From Salininema proteolyticum (GTDB lineage Bacteria > Actinomycetota > Actinomycetes > Mycobacteriales > Micromonosporaceae), in contig NZ_JBHUNX010000001.1 in assembly GCF_042685645.1 (NCBI RefSeq), positions 1,736,001-1,800,000 of the forward strand: a DNA stretch of 64,000 bases, in the 5' to 3' direction. The notes under the pieces are model-generated. The model searched no databases, had not been told where the DNA came from, and was given only the letters and a program-made list of their open reading frames with translations. Below, piece after piece: positions 10,761 to 19,445 of the stretch; position 1 is the stretch's first letter; each line of letters begins with the position of its first letter. The translations under genes and the position numbers were made by a program.

Positions 10761-12025
10761 GAGGCTCCTCCATCGGCGAGACGGACCCCGGTCATCGGCC
10801 AGCGGGCGCCGGCGGGGAAGAAGTTCCGGTACGACGCGCGGGCATGGCCCGGCGGCGTGAGCGCGCATCCGCCGCGCAGCACCATCTGGCCGGACATGAA
10901 CTTGCCGTTGTACTCGCCGATGGCGCCCTCGGCGGCGCGGAATCCAGGGTAGGGGAGGTAGGCCGAGGTCGTCCACTCCCAGCAGTCACCGAACAGCTGC
11001 CGCAGGCTCCCGTCGGGTCCGCTCGCGGCGTGCGGGTGGAAGGACTCGGTGTCGGCTAGGTTGGCCGGTCCTACGGGCTCCAGCGAGGCGGCGTGCTCCC
11101 ACTCGGCCTCGGTGGGGAGCCTCTTGCCGGCCCATGAGGCGTAGGCGTTGGCCTCGTAGTGGCTCACGTGGCACACCGGGAGGTCGGGGTCGACTGGGAA
11201 GGTGCCGTGCAGCGTGTGCTCGTACCAGGTGCCGTCGACCTCGGTCCAGTAGAGGGGACCGCGTCGGCCTTCTCCGGTGACATGGGCCCAGCCGTCGGAG
11301 AGCCACAGTTCGGGCCGCCGGTAGCCGCCGTCGGCCATGAACTCCTGCCATTCGCCGTTGGTGACGAGCCGGTCTGCCAGCCGGTACGGCTCCAGCCACT
11401 GACGGTGCCGGGGCAGTTCGTTGTCGAAGGCGAAACCGTCGCCTTCGTGCCCGATCTCCACCAGTCCGCCCTCGTACTCCTTCCAGCCCACGCCTCCGGG
11501 CGCCCCTCGCGGCGGGCGGACGCCGTCGTAGACAGGGCGGAGGGGATTGAGCGAGAGGACGTGTTTGATGTCCATGAGCAGCAGTTCCTGGTGCTGTTGT
11601 TCGTGGTGGAGGCCGATCTCGACGATGCCGGCCGTCTTGGCCAGGGCCTCCTCGTCCGCGAGCGCCTCCCGCATCCTTTTGTCGACGACGGCCCGGTAGC
11701 GGCCCACCTCGTCGGCGCCGGGACGGCTGATGACGCCGCGCATGGGGCGTGCGTGGCGTGGGCCGACGGCTTCGTAATAGCTGTTGAAAAGGAACCAGTA
11801 GTCGTCCTGGTAGGGGGCGAAGTCCCTTTCGGCGGGCGCGAGCGCGAACGTCTCGAAGAACCACGTGACGTGGGCGCGATGCCATTTGGTGGGGGAGGTG
11901 TCCGGCATCGACTGGACAGTCTGGTCCTCCGGCGACAGCTTTGCGGCCAGGCGCTCCGTGTAGGACCGCACCTCGTCGTAGCGCCGGCCGAGCGCGTCGG
12001 GACGCGTTTCACCGTGAGTTCCCAT
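10757..12025 (-). CDS. egtB: Hercynine sulfoxide synthase, non-haem iron (ergothioneine biosynthesis)
   Basis: Oxygen- and iron-dependent C-S bond-forming enzyme of 422 aa. The N-terminal DinB_2 domain carries iron ligands expected at His 52 (KWHRAHVTWFFE) and in HEQQH (His 141, His 145). The C-terminal formylglycine-generating-like domain (about 190-422) ends in YNGKFMSGQMVLRGGCALTP. The mycobacterial set also has egtA, egtC and egtE, none of which is next door here, so they lie elsewhere or the thiol donor differs. The start has a GGAAAGGTGG ribosome-binding site. Confidence 0.93.
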   Translation of the reverse strand: MGTHGETRPDALGRRYDEVRSYTERLAAKLSPEDQTVQSMPDTSPTKWHRAHVTWFFETFALAPAERDFAPYQDDYWFLFNSYYEAVGPRHARPMRGVISRPGADEVGRYRAVVDKRMREALADEEALAKTAGIVEIGLHHEQQHQELLLMDIKHVLSLNPLRPVYDGVRPPRGAPGGVGWKEYEGGLVEIGHEGDGFAFDNELPRHRQWLEPYRLADRLVTNGEWQEFMADGGYRRPELWLSDGWAHVTGEGRRGPLYWTEVDGTWYEHTLHGTFPVDPDLPVCHVSHYEANAYASWAGKRLPTEAEWEHAASLEPVGPANLADTESFHPHAASGPDGSLRQLFGDCWEWTTSAYLPYPGFRAAEGAIGEYNGKFMSGQMVLRGGCALTPPGHARASYRNFFPAGARWPMTGVRLADGGAS

Positions 12026-12154
12026 GGACGTGCCACCTTTCCCCGGGTGCGGACGGCCCGCCGAGCGGCGGGGACGCGGCTCATCATTGTTCCTAAGGGC
12101 GGAGCGCGCGTCAACCGCATGGGCGCGGCGACGCGTTCGGACGGGCGGGCCCGG

Positions 12155-12883
12155 TCAGCGGCCTCGGTCCTCCGCATGGGCGAGAGCCGACGGGGTCAGC
12201 CTTCCGACGATGGCCGGCGCCTCCCGGATGAGCGCGTCGTTCTCGACCGCCTCGACCATGAAGAGGGCGTAGTCCACCCGGTGGGTCAGGTTGCTGTCGA
12301 GGACGGGGTCGCCGACGTGCCTGGCCCACACGGGCAGTCCCTGGCTCTCCCCCTCCTTCAGGTCGCTGCCGCGCACGACGGTCCAGTCGGTGTCGCTGTC
12401 GAAGACGCGGCGGCAGGCCTCGATCTGGTCGTCGAGGTCCACGACCCGCAGGAGCTTGGCCAGACGCCCGAGGACGGCCTCCTGGATCTTGGCCTTCCGG
12501 GTGTAGACGTCCTTGCCGTCGCGGGAGATGTGCCATCCGCAGGAGAAGACGAGGCGGGCCTTCGGAGGGGCGAAGTCGAGGACGGCCCGGGCGGTGTTGG
12601 TGGCGTAGTGGTGCGTTCCCCAGGGCACCAGGACGGTGAGGACGGCGTCGCAGCCTCGGACGGCCTCCTCGATGACGGCTCGGTCGTCGGTGGCCCCGGG
12701 CATGACGGTGATGCGCCCTTCGAACTCGGCGAGTTTGGGAACGCTCTTGGGGCGGCAGACTCCCACCACTTCGTGCCCGCGCTCCAGGGCGTGGCGGACC
12801 ATGTGGCGCCCGAGCTTCCCGGAGGCGCCGATGACGCAGACCTTCTTGGCCGCGGGGGGTCGGTCGGTTCGATCGGTGTTCAT
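12155..12883 (-). CDS. NAD(P)-binding atypical SDR / NmrA-like protein
   Basis: Rossmann-fold protein of 242 aa. The nucleotide loop VCVIGASGKLGRHMV is at about residues 15-29, followed by GVCRPKS (cofactor 2-prime discriminating turn) and a GATDDRAVIEEAVRG strand-helix typical of NAD(P)H-binding PF13460 proteins. No YxxxK catalytic pair is obvious, so it may be a redox sensor or isomerase rather than a classical dehydrogenase. It is transcribed away from a TetR regulator across a clear double-dyad operator and is the most likely target of that regulator. Confidence 0.8.
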   Translation of the reverse strand: MNTDRTDRPPAAKKVCVIGASGKLGRHMVRHALERGHEVVGVCRPKSVPKLAEFEGRITVMPGATDDRAVIEEAVRGCDAVLTVLVPWGTHHYATNTARAVLDFAPPKARLVFSCGWHISRDGKDVYTRKAKIQEAVLGRLAKLLRVVDLDDQIEACRRVFDSDTDWTVVRGSDLKEGESQGLPVWARHVGDPVLDSNLTHRVDYALFMVEAVENDALIREAPAIVGRLTPSALAHAEDRGR

Positions 12884-12913
12884 GATCGGAGGTCCTTTCC
12901 GGAGGAGGGATGG

Positions 12914-12946
12914 CTTACACTGTAAGGTTTACCCTTACGGTGTAAG
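12914..12946. promoter_or_regulatory. TetR operator: large inverted repeat made of two smaller palindromes
   Basis: CTTACACTGTAAGG and CCTTACGGTGTAAG form a 14-bp inverted repeat with one mismatch around a five-base spacer. Each arm is itself a near-palindrome (TTACAcTGTAA, TTACggtGTAA). It lies between the divergent reductase-like gene and tetR, the usual place for an autoregulatory TetR site that binds two dimers. Confidence 0.75.
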
Positions 12947-12982
12947 ATTGTCAAGTCGTCGGAGGAGAACGAGGAGGAGTCC

Positions 12983-13654
12983 GTGGCGGAGAGGCAGACG
13001 GGGCCCGGAGGCGGGCGGAGAACGGTCAGCAGGGAGAAGGTCCTGGAAGCGGCGGTCGCGCTGGCCGACGAGGCGGGGTCCGGGGTGCCGAGCATGCGCA
13101 AGCTGGCCGCCCGCCTCGGCATAGAGGCCATGTCGCTGTACCACCACTTCCGCAGCAAGGACCTGATCCTCGACGGCATGGTCGACTCCGTGTTCGGGGA
13201 GGTCGAACTGCCGCGGCCGGGCGTCGACTGGAGGACGGGCATGCGCGCCCGGGCGGGCTCGATGCGGGACGCGCTGAACCGCCACCCGTGGGCGGTCGGC
13301 CTGATGGACTCCCGCAAGAACCCCGGCCGCGCGACGCTGCGCCACCACGAGGCGGTGATCGGCGGCCTGAGGGAGGGGGGCTTTTCGATCGCGGGGGCGG
13401 CCCGTGCGGCCCTGATCATGGACGGCTACGTCTACGGGTTCGTCCTGCAAGAGGCGGCACTGCCGTCCGGACCGGGCGAACTGGAGGACGTGGGGGAGTC
13501 GATCCTGGACGGACTCTCGGCCGAGGAGTACCCGCACCTCCGTGAGATGGTGGCCGACCGGGCCTTCGCGTCGGGGCCCGACTTCGCGGCGGAGTTCGCG
13601 GTGGGCTTCGACCTCGTCCTCGAAGGGCTGGAACGGCACCGGGACGACTGGTAG
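12983..13654 (+). CDS. TetR-family transcriptional repressor (TetR_C type)
   Basis: DNA-binding protein of 223 aa. The helix-turn-helix is at about residues 30-60 (VPSMRKLAARLGIEAMSLYHHF), with the invariant LYHHFRSKDLILDGMVD extension. The C-terminal half (about 90-220), with WAVGLMDSR and AALIMDGYVYGFVLQE, matches the ligand domain of TetR(B)-type regulators (PF02909). The GTG start at 12983 is chosen for the GAGGAGGAG ribosome-binding site in front. Divergent from the NmrA-like gene across an operator; ligand unknown. Confidence 0.88.
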   Translation: MAERQTGPGGGRRTVSREKVLEAAVALADEAGSGVPSMRKLAARLGIEAMSLYHHFRSKDLILDGMVDSVFGEVELPRPGVDWRTGMRARAGSMRDALNRHPWAVGLMDSRKNPGRATLRHHEAVIGGLREGGFSIAGAARAALIMDGYVYGFVLQEAALPSGPGELEDVGESILDGLSAEEYPHLREMVADRAFASGPDFAAEFAVGFDLVLEGLERHRDDW

Positions 13655-13666
13655 CGGCCCCGGGGC

Positions 13667-14410
13667 TCACCGCGGGGACGACGCCGTCATACCGCCGGAG
13701 TCGCCCTCGAGGATCACGCCGTAGTCCGAGCAGAGGGACCCCATGGCCCCGCCGGCCGCCGAGGCGGCGTCGAGCGACGCGATGCCGTGGTCCCGCCCGA
13801 CGTCGTCGACCTGGTCGAGGACCCAGGCGACCGTCGGGACCTCGCCGGAGGAGTTGTGCTCGTCGACGATCCTCTGGCACACGTCGAGGCCGATGACGAG
13901 CCAGGCGTCGGGGGTGATCCCCTCTCCCTCGACGCGGTTGAGCCCCTCGGAGTAGGCGGTGAGCTCGACGTCGGAGGGGAAGGGCAGGGCCACGACGTCG
14001 GCGGGGACGAAGCCGTCGCGCTGGCAGGCGGTCCACAGGCCGTGGGAGAGACGGTGCAGTTCGAAGGCGTCGACGGTGCCCTCTCCGGCGCGGACGAAGT
14101 CGACGACGGCCCCGGCGGCGGGGGCGACGGACTCGGCCTCGGAGCCGGAGGCGAAGTCGGCCAGGTCGGCCATGGTCTGCGACCACTGGTCCAGGGTTTC
14201 GCGCCGTCCGACCCAGGAGTCGGCGCCGAGGTTCAGCATCTTCTCGTCCAGAAGGTAGCGGCAGGCCGACGCGGCGGGATCCTCGCGCTGCCGGGAGTGG
14301 CGGCGGTCGTCCTCTTCCTCCTGCGCCCCGCTCTGGGAAGGGGAGGTGTCCGCACAGGCGGCGAGGAGGCCGAGGAGCAGTACCGAGACCGCGGTCCGAA
14401 GGCGTGTCAT
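13667..14410 (-). CDS. Secreted lipoprotein of unknown function
   Basis: 247 aa. The N-terminus has a short basic region, a hydrophobic core and lipobox LLAAC at residues 15-19, so it should be anchored outside the membrane. A charged linker (EEEDDRRHSRQRED) follows, then an alpha-helical domain with four cysteines (in ASACRYLL, TACQRDG, VCQRIVD, SLCSDYG) that could form two disulfides. I do not recognise the family. The gene converges with tetR, 12 bases apart. Confidence 0.7.
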   Translation of the reverse strand: MTRLRTAVSVLLLGLLAACADTSPSQSGAQEEEDDRRHSRQREDPAASACRYLLDEKMLNLGADSWVGRRETLDQWSQTMADLADFASGSEAESVAPAAGAVVDFVRAGEGTVDAFELHRLSHGLWTACQRDGFVPADVVALPFPSDVELTAYSEGLNRVEGEGITPDAWLVIGLDVCQRIVDEHNSSGEVPTVAWVLDQVDDVGRDHGIASLDAASAAGGAMGSLCSDYGVILEGDSGGMTASSPR

Positions 14411-14624
14411 GGCGCCAGTCTCCCCCGGACGGGAGCTATGGCGAGGAGTATTCGCATTATGGGGGCGGATCTGCTCGAACGATCACGGAGCGAAAGGGCG
14501 CCTGCGCGAGCGCCGCACGGGAATGGCGCGAACGCGCACCTCCGAGGCGGCGGGGCGGGCCGGACCCGACCGGTCGGTACCGGTCAGGCCCGGGCAGAAG
14601 GGGCGGGGGAGGGGAACGGCGCCT

Positions 14625-15582
14625 CTACCGGGGCAGAGAGTCCACGATGTCGAAGACGGCGCGGCCCATGCGGGCGTGGGCCTCGACGACGGGGTGCGTG
14701 GCGCCGTAGTTGTCGTCGTGGCCCTCTGTCTGAGCCATGAGAGAGTAGACGAGCGCGGGCTCTCCGGCGGAGTCGTAGACGACGCCGGACTCGTTGCGAT
14801 TAGCGGCGTACGCGCCGTACTTCACGGCCACGCGCGACCGCTCCGCCGAGGACATGCTCCGGCGGAACCCGTCGTGGTAGCCGCTGAGCCCGCGGAGCAC
14901 GCCGAGGAAGAAGCCGGTGCTCTCCTCCGACAGCAGCTCGCCCGCCGCCAGGCGGTGCAGGAGGTCGTTGGTCTCGTAGGCGGTGGTGTCCCCCCAGCCA
15001 CATGCGGTTGGGGTTCTCCTCGTTGGGGATCACGCGTGTGTCGGTGAACCCCTTGGCCTCCAGCACCCCGTTGATCTCATAGGCGTCGCTGAGCAGGCCG
15101 CACAGCCGGACGGAGGTGTTGTCGGAGGGCATGAGCATGGCCACCAGGATGTTGGCCACGGTGAGCTCGTCGCCGTAGACCGTCTGGTGGAAGTAGAAGC
15201 CGCTGCCGCCCAGGATGATGTCGGGTTCGAGGGTGAGGCGGTCGTCCAGCGCCAGCTCCCCGCGGTCGATCTTGTCGAGCACGGCCAGGGCGATGCCCAG
15301 TTTGTTGACGCTGGCGGCCGACTTGACGGCCCGGGAGTCCCGGTCCACGGCCACGGTCGGCGGCCCGGAGTCGTCCAGGAGCGTGATGCGCGCCTGCCAC
15401 TCGCCGCCCGCGGCGGCCGACTCGGTCGCGAAGGCCTCGGCGATCCGCTCGGCGGCCTCGGCGGTGTCGGCAGGCCGGCGCTTGAGCGCCGGTTCGGCCC
15501 CGGCCACGGCGGGAACGGCGGCCGCTGCGGCGCCGCCCAGGGTGAGCCCCGCGCCTACTGTGAATACATGGCGTCTTTGCAT
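14625..15582 (-). pseudogene. Exported serine hydrolase, class A beta-lactamase fold, interrupted by a frameshift
   Basis: The first frame runs from the ATG at 15582 with a Tat-like signal (MQRRHVFTVGAG then Ala-rich core). It holds the active-site SVNK (Ser 91, Lys 94) and the SDN loop (residues 153-155) of penicillin-recognising serine enzymes. After NPNRMWLG the reading leaves frame at a run of six C (14990-14995). With five C it would continue GDTTAYETNDLLHR and on to a KYG triad equivalent, ending at 14625 for about 318 aa. The downstream frame is fully protein-like, so this is either a recent mutation or a sequencing error. Likely role: extracytoplasmic beta-lactamase-like or peptidoglycan-related hydrolase. 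Confidence 0.75.
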
Positions 15583-15663
15583 GGGTGCCTTTCTGTGCGG
15601 TGGATTTCCACCGAAAGGGTACTCGGTACCGCCGCCTCTATCAAGGACAGTCCGGGGCGGAAT

Positions 15664-16755
15664 TCACTGCCGCGCACCGGAACTCGCCGCATCGGCGGAA
15701 CGCCGCGGACGAGGGGGGCCGGACCGCATGAGCGTGGCGATCCAGGACGCCGAAGGGGAGGAGTCGACCAGCAGCGCCTTGGCCAGCAGAGTGAGCGGCA
15801 CCGCGAGAACGGCCCCCAGGCCGCCGATGACCCACGTCCAGAAGATGAGGGCGATGAAGGTCAGGGTGACCGAGAGGTTCACACTGTCGCCGACCACCTT
15901 GGGCTGGACGACCGACTGCAGGACGAAGTTCACGACGCTGTAGAAGGCGATGACCCCGAGCATGGTCCCCGCGCCTCCCTCGAGGAAGGCCAGGAGCGCC
16001 GGAGGCGCCAGCCCGATGACGAAACCGATGTTGGGGATGTAGTTGGTGACGAAGGCCAGCAGCGCCCACAGGATCGGCAGAGGGACTCCGAAGAACCACA
16101 GCCCGATCCCGTCCACGACCGCGACGACGAGCCCGAAGACCGTGGAGACGACGAGATAACGGCGGGTGTCGGAGGCGAAGCGGCGCAAGGTGCGCACCAT
16201 GGCCGAACGCCCGGGTGCGACGGCGTCCAGGCGGTCGGGGAAGTCCACGGCGTCGACGGCGGTGAACAGCAGCAGCCCCATGAGGAAGAGGAATCCGGTG
16301 AGGGTGCCGCTCAAGGAGCTCAGTACGGAGGTGACGACCGTGATGATCTGGCCCGGATCGATCTGAGAGAGCGCGTGGGAGGCCCAGTCGGAGTCGAACC
16401 CCAAGTCCGACAACCGGCCCTGGAGCGAGTCTAGCGCGGCGTCGGCCTGGCTCTCGTACTGGGGGAGCAGCGAGACCAGCTGCCCTGCGGAGGCGACGGC
16501 GACGACGGCGAAGGAGATGAGGAGGGCGTAGAGGGCGACGAGAAGGACCGGCACGCCCAGCCAGGTCGGCCAGCCGTGGCGGCGGAGGCTTCTCTGCAAG
16601 GGGCTGACGGCGATGACGAGGACGAAGGCCAGCGCTATGGGCGCCACGATCCCGGAGGCCGCCTTGAGTCCGGCCACGACGATGACGAGGGCGGCGGCAA
16701 TGAGCGCTCCAGGCACCCTCGCGGGGACGGGATCCGGCTCCGGACGGTTCGACAC
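15664..16755 (-). CDS. AI-2E family transporter (TqsA/PerM-like membrane protein)
   Basis: Integral membrane protein of 363 aa with about eight hydrophobic segments. The family motif PNIGFVIGLAPPALLAFLEG lies near residue 250, preceded by FGVPLPILWALLAF and followed by QPKVVGDSVNLS, all typical of PF01594. Members export small molecules or act as ion antiporters; the substrate here is unknown. The GTG start at 16755 is preferred because AAGGGAGG sits five bases ahead, whereas the in-frame GTG at 16785 has no such site. Confidence 0.88.
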   Translation of the reverse strand: MSNRPEPDPVPARVPGALIAAALVIVVAGLKAASGIVAPIALAFVLVIAVSPLQRSLRRHGWPTWLGVPVLLVALYALLISFAVVAVASAGQLVSLLPQYESQADAALDSLQGRLSDLGFDSDWASHALSQIDPGQIITVVTSVLSSLSGTLTGFLFLMGLLLFTAVDAVDFPDRLDAVAPGRSAMVRTLRRFASDTRRYLVVSTVFGLVVAVVDGIGLWFFGVPLPILWALLAFVTNYIPNIGFVIGLAPPALLAFLEGGAGTMLGVIAFYSVVNFVLQSVVQPKVVGDSVNLSVTLTFIALIFWTWVIGGLGAVLAVPLTLLAKALLVDSSPSASWIATLMRSGPPRPRRSADAASSGARQ

Positions 16756-16972
16756 GGCGTCCTCCCTTCGCCGCGGACGCGGCACGGCACTGCTCGACTA
16801 TGGATCCACAGTGGCGGTTCCTTCGGCCGCGCGGGGGCGAACGGCGGATTTTCGCCCGTCCCGCCGACTCGCCGTCCGAAGGATGAGGGGACCGAGAGGC
16901 CCGAGCACGCACGGCGGCGGCGGAATCGGTCCCGCCGGGAACTCGATTCCGGCCGTCGGCGTCTAAGTATTC

Positions 16973-17881
16973 ATGAAGCGATATTTTTCTGTGATAGCAC
17001 TCGCGGGCCTGGCCGCCGCGGGGTGCGGCGCCGACCGGCCCGGAACGGCCGGCGACGCCGGCGATCCCGCGGACTACGGCCCGCACGACGAGAAGGTCAT
17101 CGCGGCCTGGGAGGAACAGCGGTCCGACCTCCTCGACGACGGACTGCGGCTGATGGACTCGCCCTACCGGTTCGACGGCGACCGCGGAGGGGGAACCGTC
17201 GAGTACATCGTTGACATCGACTTCCCCCGACAGCACGGAGACACCACGGTCGCGGGACAGTCCCTGGAAGAGGACTTCCCCGCCCTCGGCGCCGAGGACT
17301 CCCTGGAGCGGTTCGTGTTCGGGGTGAACTCCCCCGACCCCTGCCCGGACGAAGGCGAAGAGGCGACGAGCACTGAGGAAGAGGGTGAGGAAGGCGTCGC
17401 GTCCGCCGTCGCCGACTGCCAGACGGTGACGATCACCGAGATCGCCGCGGAGACCGACGTGCGGTGGACCAACGACGGCCCGGCCGAGGTCCCGGTCTGG
17501 ACCTTCACCGCCGAGGACGCCGCGAAGGGCTTCACCGCGCTCGCCGTCGATCTCCCCGAACCGGACGAGGCGCCGACGCTGGAGGTCGGCGGCGGCGAAC
17601 CGCCCGAAGGCAGCGTCCCGGCGACCTATATCGCCGAGGCCGGCGACAAGGGGCTGTCGGTCGCCTACGGCGTCTCCAGCTGCGATGGAGACGTGGTTCC
17701 CAGCGTCACCGAGACCGGCGAGATCGTCATCGTCTACGGCACCGCCGAGAGCGAGGAGGACGTCTGCGACATGATGATGCGCTACGAAGAGGTGGCGCTG
17801 CCGCTGGAGTCGCCCCTGGACGGCCGGATGGTCGTCGACGGGTGGAGCGGCCGGGTCCTGCGGGCGGGCTCCCTGTACTGA
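16973..17881 (+). CDS. Secreted lipoprotein of unknown function
   Basis: 302 aa with a clean lipoprotein signal (MKRYFSVIALAGLAAAGC, Cys 18). The mature part is acidic and probably beta-rich, with a Glu-rich loop (EEATSTEEEGEEG) around residue 130 and paired cysteines (DPCPDE / ADCQTV, SSCDGD / DVCDMM). No Shine-Dalgarno is visible; a TAAGTAT element lies directly before the ATG, so the mRNA may be leaderless. Family not recognised. Convergent with the next gene, 15 bases apart. Confidence 0.7.
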   Translation: MKRYFSVIALAGLAAAGCGADRPGTAGDAGDPADYGPHDEKVIAAWEEQRSDLLDDGLRLMDSPYRFDGDRGGGTVEYIVDIDFPRQHGDTTVAGQSLEEDFPALGAEDSLERFVFGVNSPDPCPDEGEEATSTEEEGEEGVASAVADCQTVTITEIAAETDVRWTNDGPAEVPVWTFTAEDAAKGFTALAVDLPEPDEAPTLEVGGGEPPEGSVPATYIAEAGDKGLSVAYGVSSCDGDVVPSVTETGEIVIVYGTAESEEDVCDMMMRYEEVALPLESPLDGRMVVDGWSGRVLRAGSLY

Positions 17882-17896
17882 GCCGCGGAGGCGCTC

Positions 17897-18784
17897 TCAG
17901 CGGGCGCCGACCGCCCAGCGCTCGGCTATCTGCCGGTAGTGGTCGGCCAGGTGGCGGGTGCCGACGGGCGTGCCGACGGCGTCCGTCTGCAGGCCCTCGA
18001 CGAAGAAGCGGGTCAGCGAGGACGCCCTCGGCCCCAGGCGGTCGGCGACCCAGACGACGGGCCCGGCCGCTCCTCCGGGGATCGTGACGAGCCGGGGCCT
18101 CTTGTCCAGCACGGCGAAGGCCAGGTCGCTGATCTCCTGGTAGGTGAAGACGTCCGGGCCGCCGACGGTCCACTCGCCGGAGCCCTCCTCCATGCGGTCG
18201 GCGCAGAAGGAGGCCAGGTCGGCACCGTGGATCGGATTGAGCCGCGTGCGCCCCTTGCCCAGGCGCATACCGATTCCCCTGCGGGCCATGGAGAGGAAGT
18301 CCGTCGCGTCGGAGAAGTACCCCGAGGGGTCGACGATCTGCGAGGCGACGGGGCTGCGGCGCAGGGCCTCGGTGAAGGCGGTCTTGGAGCGCATGAGCAG
18401 CGACGTCCCCCGGTCGGCGTGCATGACGTTCACATAGAGGAAGGACCGCACCCCGGACTTCTCGGCCGCTTCCAGGACCCGCAGGTTGCCCCGGAAGTCC
18501 ACGGTCCACGGGTCGGCCTTCTGCCGCGTCACGCCCAGGGCGGACACCACTCGGTCGACCCCCTCGCACAGCCCGGGTATCTCGCGTTCCCTTCCGATGT
18601 CGGCCGCGACCCACTCGTCGACCAGTTCCTTGAGCGCCGGCGCGCCGAACGCCCCCGGCTGTTCGGCGCGGGGACGTGCCCGAACCAGCGCCCGCACCCG
18701 GTTCCCGCGCCGCTTCAGTTCGCTGACGATGTGCCGGCCGGCGTAGCCGGTGGCCCCGACGACCAATACCCTCTGCGCGCTCAT
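17897..18784 (-). CDS. NAD(P)H-binding SDR-like protein (NmrA/ycf39 type)
   Basis: 295 aa. It begins MSAQRVLVVGATGYAGRHIV, the GxxGxxG-type loop of atypical SDRs, followed by ALVRARPRAEQ. Later blocks RVVSALGVTRQK, SFLYVNVMHAD, and NPIHGADLASFCAD with GPDVFTYQEISDLAF are typical of complex I-associated or flavin-reductase-like NAD(P)H-binding proteins. The start at 18784 is chosen because the alignable domain begins there; longer readings extend into the neighbour's antisense. A TAAGGT box ends seven bases before the ATG, which fits leaderless transcription. Confidence 0.82.
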   Translation of the reverse strand: MSAQRVLVVGATGYAGRHIVSELKRRGNRVRALVRARPRAEQPGAFGAPALKELVDEWVAADIGREREIPGLCEGVDRVVSALGVTRQKADPWTVDFRGNLRVLEAAEKSGVRSFLYVNVMHADRGTSLLMRSKTAFTEALRRSPVASQIVDPSGYFSDATDFLSMARRGIGMRLGKGRTRLNPIHGADLASFCADRMEEGSGEWTVGGPDVFTYQEISDLAFAVLDKRPRLVTIPGGAAGPVVWVADRLGPRASSLTRFFVEGLQTDAVGTPVGTRHLADHYRQIAERWAVGAR

Positions 18785-18907
18785 GTCCGACACCTTAGCC
18801 GGGCGGCGCGCCGTCCGGAGGGAATCGGCCGGCGCGGTCCTACGAGTGAGGCGGGGAACGCCCTCCGCTCGTGGGACGGCGGCCGGACGCACCGATACAC
18901 TGTACGT

Positions 18908-19414
18908 ATGAGTAGCTCCGCCGCCGGCCGCGGTCCCGCACAGGACTTCACCGTGAAAGTCCGCCTCCCCGCGAAGCTCGCCTACGTCGCCGCCACGCTC
19001 CTGGCGCTGACGCTCGCGCCCCTGCCGTTCATCGACACCGCCTCGGCCCCGGACACGGTCCTCCCCGTCGCGGTGGGCCTCTCGGTGCTGGCCGGAGCCT
19101 GCCTCGCCGGGATCCTCGTCCTGTGCGTCGTCGCGTGGGCGACGGTCACCGAGACCTCCTTCACGGTCAACGCCCTGGGGCACCAGTCGCTGCAGAACCG
19201 CCGCCTGACCGACGGGCAGCGCTTCGTCATCACCCGCGACGGACTCTACGTCGAGCGGCCCGACGGCAAGCTGATCCGCACCCCGGTGGTCAAGCGGAAC
19301 ACCGCGCCGCGTGACTGGGCGCGCCTGGAGGACGCCTTCCCCGAAGTGCCCTACGACAAGTCGCTCGTAGTGTCGTGGAAGGAGCACATGTCCGACACCC
19401 TCGAGCCGGTCTGA
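18908..19414 (+). CDS. Small membrane protein, two predicted transmembrane helices
   Basis: 168 aa with hydrophobic segments at about 26-44 and 52-80 and a soluble C-terminal half (ERPDGKLIRTPVVKRNTAP), giving both ends in the cytoplasm. It resembles small PH-domain-like or YcxB-like actinobacterial membrane proteins, but I cannot assign a family. The ATG is placed by a TACACT -10 box ending exactly six bases upstream; there is no ribosome-binding site. Confidence 0.65.
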   Translation: MSSSAAGRGPAQDFTVKVRLPAKLAYVAATLLALTLAPLPFIDTASAPDTVLPVAVGLSVLAGACLAGILVLCVVAWATVTETSFTVNALGHQSLQNRRLTDGQRFVITRDGLYVERPDGKLIRTPVVKRNTAPRDWARLEDAFPEVPYDKSLVVSWKEHMSDTLEPV

Positions 19415-19445
19415 GTCTCCCCGCCGGGCGCCGGGCCGGGCCCGT

